Below are positions 33,301 to 41,200 of a stretch of 64,000 bases of DNA, one piece after another. This DNA comes from Branchiostoma lanceolatum (lineage: Eukaryota; Chordata; Leptocardii; Amphioxiformes; Branchiostomatidae): positions 29,748,958 through 29,812,957 of the forward strand of contig NC_089722.1 in NCBI RefSeq assembly GCF_035083965.1, written 5' to 3'. Positions within the stretch are counted from its first letter, which is position 1. Every line of letters starts with the position of its first letter. The translations under genes and the position numbers were made by a program. The notes under the pieces were generated by a model. It searched no databases. It saw only the letters and a program-made list of their open reading frames with translations, and was not told where the DNA came from.

Positions 33301-35523
33301 TTCTGCATTGGACTGGACCGGTCGACCCCATAGAGCTTAGTGCAGTGCAGACCGGATCTTGGTATCTAGAACTTGTCGTAACAACTGCCAATTGTCTTCT
33401 AATTTTTTTACCCACAAGAATGCCAGCCTGCAGCTAGTCTTTCCAGGTCTTGTATTAATCCTACTACATATAGTTAAGATATTAAGGAGGATACATGGTA
33501 GAGACTGTCCTTACGTTACCCATCAAAAACTGTGGAAAACGAATAAAAATTTAGCCAAAAATAAGTCAAAATGTCCACAACAATATTTTCTACATATGAA
33601 AGGCACATACATGTATATTAGATTATTTCATCTTAGAGGGGCGAAATGTACAACCGGAGATGGTATAACTGGCATTACCCAGGGTTATAGTAGGATCTGA
33701 GTCAGGGACTGCCTCGTTTTGGTGCATGACCCCGAGCTGACCCCTGGGAATTCAAAATGGCCGCCGTAACTGGAAAGAGGTCTATTGTCATGTCATAGAT
33801 CAACAGAATTTCATATGGTGAAACTGTGATATAGAATATTCAGTCAGCCTGTGTATCCCGTGGTATCCCACCCTATGTATTTACCGGTGGCTATCAATAT
33901 ATCTACGCAGGGTGGTAATGTTTTTGACCAATGTCGTACGTTTTTGTTCATTAGAGAGTAAAGAAAATATTCGCCTGGTTTATGATATTTTTTGGGACAA
34001 GCAGCCAACGCATTCAATTTTCGACGTTTTCGACCAGTGTCGTTTAGGTTCATTGAAGAATAAAGGCAATTCGTCCGTTATGACAGTTGTTTTAACAGCT
34101 GTTGGGGGAAAAGCAGCCATCGTTGCTGCGTTTAAATGAGCTCAATTCAAAGACAATTCGTTTGTTTTAACATAGGTTTTACACACCTGGATCCAATGTT
34201 ATGTAGGAGGCGTTAAACCCCGAGGCCGTCCCTGCCCTGTCCGAAGTGAACACGACCGTCATGACGTTACCTGTAGATTTGATAGGGTCGACGCTCACCT
34301 GACCTGTGTACCGTTCTCCTGTAAATAAAAACAACAACATTTTGATGGCAAACACACCGCGAATAACTTCCTTCCGTGCATTTGACGTTTTTTCTACGTA
34401 GTTAGCCATTTTACATACTGGATACAAGCATAAAACTTTGCCCCGCCCGTCCCCGAATTTAAAAAAAAAATCTTAGGACATTGAAGAAGAGTGACCGGTG
34501 TCACTCGAAATGTCCGGAGGTAATCTCCTTACCTTGTCCAGTTTTAGACATTGATTTGTCTTTAGAGATTGAGTTGTAGAGATTGATATTGTTCACCGAG
34601 ATGTCTAACCTTTATGAACGTAAAATAATTGTTAACTTCCATTAACATCAATCAGCCGGGTTACATAAGTCCGCCACTTTGAAAAACAGTGGGTTTGAGA
34701 GATCTTTAGTGCAGAACCCCCTAGGTATGCACAGTTAAATTAAGATATGCATTGTACTGAGCGGGACGTTGGCTTGGAGATCTGTTTGGACGTATATTTC
34801 AAGGTGGCGGAATTATGTATACATGTACCCTGATGGAATTATATTAGCAGATGTTACCTCTTCCATTTTGGTCGTTTCCGTCATAGACCTCCACGTAGTC
34901 CAGGTCTCTCTCAACGTTGAAGTCAGAAAATGCTAACCGGATCCTCTGACTCCGCTGAACCACGATCTCGTACCGACATCTCTGGTTGCTCGGGTAGTTG
35001 TCCGGATAGTTGGGACTGCTGAATGTCCCAGTTTCCGCTGTCAGTAGAACTGGTCGGCACGCTAGTAGTGGGGAAGGACGTTTTTTGTTACCACAACATA
35101 GCGATAGATATGAAGAATCATAGGCATGCATAGATGTAGCATCTTTTTTAGCACACATATGCCAGCCAATTTGAAACATATTCCATCTTTAAATATATAT
35201 ATAACTTATGACATGGAGCATTAGCATTCATTCACCTACAAACACGTTCCAACTCTAGTCATTAAACACCTAACATTTGGATGAACAGCCGGCCCTTCGG
35301 CCAATCTAGATCGAATTGAACCCCAAAACAAATAGTTGCGATTACTTTTGTTTCTATAGTTACAAGCTACACGTTGATACAATTGTTTGAAATTGAGGAC
35401 GTATGAGCATATCGTTCAAAATAAGATCGAACGAACATTACCTTGTTGCCGTTGCCGTTGCCCAGACACGGAGACTGTCAACAGGACGTGCGCCAGCCCA
35501 GCAAAACTAATGAGGCGCCACAT
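19762..35523 (-). CDS. mosaic Cys-loop receptor: SP-CUBx3-LDLa-FZ-kringle-CCP-LGIC
   Basis: Nineteen exons in one phase-consistent frame: 35523-35442, 35061-34858, 34318-34187, 32493-32281, 31880-31749, 30697-30485, 29486-29358, 28840-28721, 27596-27386, 26411-26248, 25827-25585, 24472-24266, 23681-23560, 23209-23165, 22748-22639, 22311-22133, 21366-21022, 20722-20590, 20161-19762. They sum to 3384 nt, 1127 residues. Order: signal peptide 1-27, three CUBs 28-368, LDLa 369-408, FZ 409-533, kringle 534-614, CCP 615-683, then ligand-binding domain, M1-M3, an intracellular loop of about 110 residues, and M4. The 45-nt and 110-nt exons are hallmarks of nicotinic receptor genes. M2 ([18 protein letters not shown]) has Asp at -1', Leu at 9' and no PAR motif, predicting cation selectivity. 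Ligand contacts are not conserved, so the ligand is unknown. I know of no described receptor with this architecture, but could not search. Confidence 0.85.
21405..21570 (+). pseudogene. inverted copy of the kringle exon 5' half with upstream intron
   Basis: The plus strand carries the same intron text and acceptor (CGTTCCAAATCCGCAG) as upstream of the real kringle exon. Exon-like sequence follows, including TTCCACGGGAGCGGAACAAA. The first kringle Cys codon is changed to AGT and similarity stops after about 75 nt. It lies in the intron between 21366 and 22133. Confidence 0.8.
22133..23681 (-). CDS. mosaic receptor: Cys-loop ligand-binding domain (four exons)
   Basis: 23681-23560 ([19 protein letters not shown]), 23209-23165 (45 nt), 22748-22639 (110 nt, [10 protein letters not shown]) and 22311-22133, containing the Cys-loop [15 protein letters not shown] with 13 residues between cysteines. 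The loop A aspartate is replaced by Ser. The loop B Trp-Tyr region reads CWTAGENYQ. Confidence 0.85.
22833..22988. mobile_element. foldback element, AAGCAGAGG ends (copy 1)
   Basis: Arms of about 60 bp: AAAGCAGAGGAGTGGGTCCA is matched in inverse by the segment ending CCTCTGCTTGG, including TTTTTAGGTGTTTT/AAAACACCTAAAAA. It lies within an intron of the mosaic receptor. Confidence 0.85.
24266..24472 (-). CDS. mosaic receptor: CCP/sushi domain
   Basis: 207 nt, phase 1-1, with four cysteines and the [11 protein letters not shown] ending typical of complement control modules. It ends in phase 1 directly joining the receptor part, so the fusion is in frame. Confidence 0.9.
25168..25206 (-). pseudogene. 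kringle exon terminal fragment
   Basis: The minus strand repeats the last ~30 nt of the kringle exon and its donor (GATGTTGTTCCTTGCAACGG then TGAGTCTG) about 400 bp downstream of the real exon. Confidence 0.7.
25585..25827 (-). CDS. mosaic receptor: kringle domain
   Basis: 243 nt, one exon, phase 1-1, with six cysteines and kringle landmarks [21 protein letters not shown] and DIVPC. Fragments of this exon are scattered at 13629, 21487 and 25168. Confidence 0.9.
26248..27596 (-). CDS. mosaic receptor: Frizzled-type cysteine-rich domain (two exons)
   Basis: 27596-27386 ([20 protein letters not shown] to VIMPSC) and 26411-26248 ([14 protein letters not shown] to HSDC) join in phase 2 and contain the ten FZ cysteines in order. 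The intron carries two hAT-type MITEs. Confidence 0.85.
26529..26776. mobile_element. hAT-type MITE, copy 1
   Basis: Ends are CACCCTTC and its inverse, followed by GAAAGCAGAGCCCCTATCGC on both sides. The exact 8-bp target duplication ATTCTGAA lies at 26521-26528 and 26777-26784. It sits in the FZ-splitting intron. Confidence 0.9.
26991..27357. mobile_element. hAT-type MITE, copy 2
   Basis: Ends are CACCCTCATTAAATC and its inverse. The exact 8-bp target duplication GACGAATG lies at 26983-26990 and 27358-27365. It starts 20 nt inside the intron after the first FZ exon. Confidence 0.9.
27610..27716. repeat. two-copy tandem repeat, ~54 bp
   Basis: GAGTGAGTAGTAATAATTTT followed by CCACTCACAATTGTGGAATT is repeated twice, in the intron between the LDLa and FZ exons. 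Confidence 0.8.
27802..28260. mobile_element. foldback element with GGGTACGGCCCATA subrepeats
   Basis: The left end CCCCATGAAACTCCTTATGG is matched in inverse at the right end (CCATAAGGAGTTTCATAGGG). The right arm holds about seven copies of GGGTACGGCCCATA. The inner arms contain CGACTTTCACGCGACTACGC and its inverse. 459 bp, no ORF. Confidence 0.85.
28721..28840 (-). CDS. mosaic receptor: LDL-receptor class A domain
   Basis: 120 nt, phase 1-1: six cysteines with the calcium-binding DCSDRSDE end. A single, complete LDLa module. Confidence 0.9.
29358..30697 (-). CDS. mosaic receptor: CUB3 (two exons)
   Basis: 30697-30485 encodes [20 protein letters not shown] through DHVEVFQGD. 29486-29358 encodes [20 protein letters not shown]. 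Both are phase 1-1. Confidence 0.85.
29745..29881. mobile_element. hairpin MITE
   Basis: GTTAATGACCTGCCC is matched in inverse by GGGTCATTAAC at the ends. The inner arms CATAACGCCTGGCCATGTG/CACATGGCCAGGCGTTATG are perfect. It lies between the CUB3 exons and the LDLa region. Confidence 0.85.
31749..32493 (-). CDS. mosaic receptor: CUB2 (two exons)
   Basis: 32493-32281 encodes [20 protein letters not shown] through FLDIYDGNS. 31880-31749 encodes [20 protein letters not shown]. The exon sizes 213 and 132 nt match CUB3 first half and CUB1 second half, pointing to tandem module duplication. Confidence 0.85.
32515..33786. mobile_element. 1.27-kb foldback element with ~430-bp arms
   Basis: AATAGACCTCTTTCCAGTTA is matched in inverse by TAACTGGAAAGAGGTCTATT. 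The arms continue through CATTTTGACTTATTTTTGGC and the region around 32870/33420. The central loop of about 400 bp has no transposase. It lies in the intron between CUB1 and CUB2. Confidence 0.9.
34187..34318 (-). CDS. mosaic receptor: CUB1 second half
   Basis: 132 nt, phase 1-1, encoding [20 protein letters not shown]. The usual third CUB cysteine is absent (ERYTG in place of the RYCG type). Confidence 0.85.
34858..35523 (-). CDS. mosaic receptor: signal peptide and CUB1 first half
   Basis: Exon 35523-35442 starts ATG ([20 protein letters not shown]), a cleavable signal peptide. It ends in phase 1, joining 35061-34858, which encodes [20 protein letters not shown] through YVEVYDGN. The start is supported by a hydrophobic core followed by a polar GQRQRQQ stretch and the in-phase join to the first CUB. 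Confidence 0.85.
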
Positions 35524-38233
35524 CAGGACTTCGATGCTAAACAATATGGAACGAAATAGTTGTCAGGATAAATGTTGAAATCTGCTCAAAAACAAACTAG
35601 GCGCCACATAAGGACTTTGATACCCGCCCTAACAAATAATACGATATAAACAGGACATAATCAGGCTAGATGTTGATAAGCTATTTAAGCGTTAAGTAAT
35701 GTTGGAGGTCGCTAACTTTAGAAACTTGTCATATGTTCTTTTCTAAATACTGTAGTCAAACTGTAAACATTTTTTTCACATTCATTTCTTCTGAACCAGC
35801 CTAACAACAAAACAAAAACTGTAAACATTACTAACTCCATCAAGGATGAACTATTGTTGAAGAACATACAGATCCGATCAGAGATTCCTAATGCCACAAC
35901 AAAAGAGTTAAGTACGTTACAATGGGCTTCTATAACACGACCGCCCGAACGTGTGTATCGAGAGACGAGCGAGTTTTGCCCGCAGCTACTTTGTGTAATT
36001 ACCGTAGATGGCCTCGAATGAACCCTACCGTAACGTCAGAGCAAAACAAATTTAGTAATCCACCGGAAATCCCTGTTTGAGTCATGCGAACAATTTTGCA
36101 GCAAACAACAGGCTAGATTTCAGACCAAGTAAGATTAAGGTGCATTTTCGTCAAAATGAAATATATGCTTCTTCTGAATAAAAAAAGAATATTTGTACAC
36201 AACCAAGTATTCTATTCAACCGACGTTTTGGTGACCGTCTGTCGCGTTCTTCAGGGCAATTCTGACTGGTTCACTTTCACTGCAGCTATAGGTGTCACCG
36301 AAACATCGGTTGAATAAAACACTTGGTTGTGTACAAAAAGCCTTTTAATCAGCGACTTCCCAACCTGATGATACTTTTCACAGGTATGCTTCTTGTTGAA
36401 AAAGAAAACAAGGTTGGAACGGATTTAAGACGCCCGTTCTGCACAGTGGTTATGTAGGTCCTTGGTCCCATGGCCTTGGAATTAAGTAGACCTACCAGAG
36501 TGGTAAGAGAGTCTTATCTTACATGTCTTGTCTTCAGTCTTCGTACATGTTAATCGGAAGACAAACTCACAGACGAGTAGATCTTTCTCACGCCAAAACT
36601 GATACCAAGGCGACATGACTTAATCCTAACCGTCTTTACACTTGTCCCTTAACATATCTACACATCAAAAGTCTTGGGGTGACACAGCATCCTACTTGTG
36701 AATCAACATAACAACTTACCTGCACGTCGTTCTCAGAAATGAAGATCGTCTGTGACGTTCCAGTGGCGGAGTAAGTCTTTCTGTGATACCAGAACACAGC
36801 AGAACGTTGTTGAATTTTCGAGTTAAACTCAAAGTCAAAAACTGTCCGCGTCGTTCTGCGCCAGGAAGTAACTAATTACCTCCGATTGCCGAAGCAAGTA
36901 ACGTTAGACACTAACGGAAGCAAACACGGTGTTATGATTGAACAAGTTATGCCTCTCTGATCACAAACTTGGCAAACCGGTTTCGCGTCACTAGTTACTT
37001 CAACCAATGGGCCTGAGACATCCTCAAAGTGCCAAGACCGGGCAAATTCAAACATGTCTTCTGTTAGATGTATATACCCTTCCAACACTGACTCCGGTTT
37101 TCTAGCTACTCTTCGTAGAGTTCTGTGTAGATATGTTACACAGTTACACAGTTTTCCCAGTCAATATCAAACATCATAAAAGATTCATGATCAAAGCACA
37201 GTGTTTCAGTTACACTGAGAATGATATCAGCATGGATTTGTTTTTCCTGATGAGGACTTTCAGATTATTCTTTCATTTATAACGACTCTTATCATTCGGA
37301 ATCAATGCAAAAAGTACAAATATATTCAGTCATACAGATTAAGTAGCAAATAAATTTATTTTCAATTCTTTTTTATGTACACCAGAGCAAACACAAAAGG
37401 ACACTTTACTGCCATTCTTTCATTCAGTCTATCACCTGTCACTCACTACAAATAATGGGCATCAAACAGATCGATGTAGATATATATAGATGATATGATC
37501 ATGACTTAAGGTACTTTGACAAGATAAGGGGTATATCTAAAAAATGCAAATGGCATGTAGAATTATTGGCATTAAACAGGCGTCGATCTGTAGATCATTA
37601 ATCAGTAGATCACAGATGCAAAGCACCGCACCTCTTTGAATCCGATTACAAGTGCAAATTAAACATTCTTGACTTACATATAACAATTCAAAGTGACTTA
37701 TCGAGAAAGATTAGCAACATATTCTCTCACATGGCAAGCGACAAGATCGAAGGCATCCTGGTGTCAAGAAATTTTCTTTTCTTGAATAGTCAAATGATCA
37801 AAGTAGCCCACAAGACTGTCTGACTTTTAAAAGTTATGTACAACGTTTCGTAATGTGTGATAATCCTTAGTGTACCATTGGTGCAAACATTTGCTTCAGT
37901 ATGGTGCCAAAACTTAACCATACTAGTGTTTTTCTGCAAACAGTATTAACTTGATGACATGATACTGATTGTTCATCAGAAAAAGAAAAAAAAGCACATA
38001 AAAGCACCCCTGGAAAGGTAAAGAAAACTATATTTGCTGACAATTATCGCGAAAATACCATTTTCTTTCCTTTTCTAAGGGTGCTTTTTGGTGTTCGTTT
38101 TTTTTCTGATGCACAAACTTTTATAGAGCTGAAGCTTGCACCCACACCACGGATCTTTTCAGAACGTGGCGACTTCTCAAAGCAGCGCGTCGAAGGACCA
38201 GACATCACTAGGACCGGTGACTCTAAGGCAAAC
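35524..38233. other. intergenic between mosaic receptor start and TSP1-WAP gene end
   Basis: This would contain the receptor promoter. No motif is certain. It holds a Penelope-like remnant at about 36190-36350 and a hairpin element at about 37974-38113 (arms TCAGAAAAAGAAAAAAAAGC and its near inverse). No exon seen. Confidence 0.6.
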
Positions 38234-41200
38234 CTATAAAGTGGACACAGGGGGTATGCCAGTGCTGGCTTGGGGGGTGTAGGGTGGTGGCATATCTCCA
38301 GTCTTCAGGGTGGCCAGGCCCACTATAGTAGCAGCGTCCTCTGCAATCGCGCTAGAGACTCCGGCCGCATTATTTTGAGCCGTGCTGTAGTCCCCAACCG
38401 CAATATTTGGTCTGCAGCGGACAACTATTATTGCAACCACGATGAGGGATACGGGAGTCATGACCGCAGGAAGCACTACTTTCAATATTTCCAGACTGTT
38501 GTCGTCTCCATCTACTGTAGAAAACAGATAATCAGATTGAGAAATGTATCATGACAGTCAAGTCACATACTAATCAAATGCGTTGTTTCTTCAAATAACC
38601 ATTTAGATGGAAAGCATGGTGAAAATTTCCCCAGTATATTCTTCAAAATCAGTTATAATATATTGCCGAATTTGAAACCATTGCCTTTATGACGGTTATA
38701 CATCCAGGTAAAGTTAACAAAGATAGTTGTCTCTGAATGTATTCTTATTGCTACCATGTATATCATATCTCTGCAAGTGGCAATTGTATGACGCAAGCAT
38801 CTACAAACCACCCTCCGTGAAAGCAGAGCCCCTATCGCTCGATTCGTTACCTCGTTCCCGAAGGGGCCCTGCTTTTTAGCCCCGGTAGACACGGTTCTGG
38901 TGCCGTCGCCACCAAAACAGCTTCAGCCAATCAGAGGGTTTGCTAAACCTCATCATGAGCAAAAGCGCAAAGGACGTTGGGAAGCTATCAACCAATCAGG
39001 TTACGTCTCACATATCGTTGCTTTAGGTTCAGAACAAATTAACCGCCAAATTGTGCCAAATAAGGATAGCTCATTGATCATTCATGAGCAACTTTCAGTA
39101 ACGTCGCCAGAACCGGGGCTAAAGAGCAGGGCCCCTACGCGAGCTAACGAATCGAGCGACAGGGGCTCTGCTTTCAGGAGGGTGCTACAAACCTGCTTGT
39201 GGCTGAGGCGTGGCCTCCGTGGCCGGTAGTGCTGGCTCTTCACAAACAGCGACCCAGGTCCAGCAGCGCTTGGGGCAGCACAGCCGCCCTCCAGGACAGT
39301 CCCTGTCCGTTTGGCACGTGTCATAGGGATAGCAAGAACCCGCTAACTCAGATCCCTCCGCCGGGCAGGAGCCGACTGTCAAGGTGAAGGAATGGTAGGA
39401 CGTTATTCTCCAAGCAGAGGTTTCGGTCGATTGGGGTAGGAGTGTCCGGGATTTTTTACGAACAGTTTTTTTTTACAACGAACGTAAAAAATCCCGGACA
39501 CTCCTACCCCACTCGACCGAAACCTCTGCTTGGAGAATTGGAGGACGTAATATTGTCAACAATCTGCAGTATACCCGTTAATAGTTTCATCAGGTTGGTT
39601 AATGACCGAATAACAAAGTTCTTAGGTAATGTTGTTGATTGTCCTATCATACTCAATACACTGTTGTTGATAGCAAAAATGTATATATTTAAGAATAGAC
39701 ATATCAAATCAGCTACCTGTAATGGATTTCTCGCTTATGTTAAATATTACCACAGAGTAGAATACATGTATATCATTGCACAAAACTATGGAAAAATTGA
39801 GAAGCATTTAGTTCAGTGGGGGGCACTATGTCATAATTGTTAGATTAGTTGACTGGGAAAAGTTGCAAATTGTATCATTATTTTTGAGTTGCTTTTGTGT
39901 TCACATGTACATGTATCTGTAAATTTCATTGATGTTGGAAATTCTAAATAAAGATTTTAAAAAAGTACTTTATTCACAACCAATGGAATGATAACAGCCG
40001 ACGTTCCAGCGATGACTGTCTGTCATGCTGTGATATACTTAACGTTTGGGTCCGCATTGTTAGCAGCGACACCTAGCTGCAGTGCAAAGTGAACCAGTCA
40101 TTATTGCCATGAGGAAGATGACAGACGGCCATCGAAACGTTGGCTTTTATCATTTCCTTGACTGTGAATAAAGAATATTCAATCGGCAGTGTAGTTTGCA
40201 TTCGCACAGTTTCAGATGTCATGTACATAGAGAAATAACTAGACCTAGGGTGTCTTCCAAATTAGTAACAAAATGTTGAAAAATGGCATAAACTTTAAGT
40301 AAAAGGCTTGTGACCATTGTAAATTGAATCTTTTGAGTTACCTTTATACATGCCAATATCTGTGAAATTTAATATGGTGATGACGAAACTTTTCCGAAAA
40401 CATATTCTAACTAGAGTCCCACGAACACATTATCTTCGCCAAATAATCAAGGCTCATTATGGAGAGTGATTGATATTTACGTGCTTATCACCCCCTGCAA
40501 ATTTGATCATGCACCATACCATTTGGAAGTTATGATGGGGCGAATGAGTCCAGTCTAGATGCGGTTAAAAATCATTTGGTGGTACAGGACTAGTGTACTA
40601 GTGTAATATGTGTAGAGTGTGATGATACAAATGTGAGTCATGAAAAAATAATAGTATGTTGATATTATATGGGCTACAAAGGTTCGATATTGCAGTGTTG
40701 TAATATCGTAATATCATAATATCATGATATCATAATATCATAATATCGTAATATCATAATATCATAATATCATAATATCATAATATCATAATATAAATGA
40801 CATTCATAAATATCATAATATTATAATATCATAATATCATAATATTAAAATATTACAATATCATTATATCATAATATCATAATATAAATGAAATTCATAA
40901 ATATCATAATATCATAATATCATAATATTATAATATCATAATATCATACTATCATACTATCATAATATCGTAATATCGTAATATCGTAATATCATAATAT
41001 CATAATATCATAATATCATAATATCGTAATATCGTAATATCGTAATATCGTAATATCGTAATATCATAATATCATAATATCATAATATCATAATATCATA
41101 ATATCATAATATCGTAATATCATAATATAAATGAAATTCATAAATATCATAATATTATGATATCATAATATCATAATATCGTAATATCATATCATAATAT

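Noticed and set aside
33359..34139. Open frames within and after the 1.27-kb foldback
   Set aside because: They lie in inverted-repeat arms or intron sequence and have no counterpart in known families.
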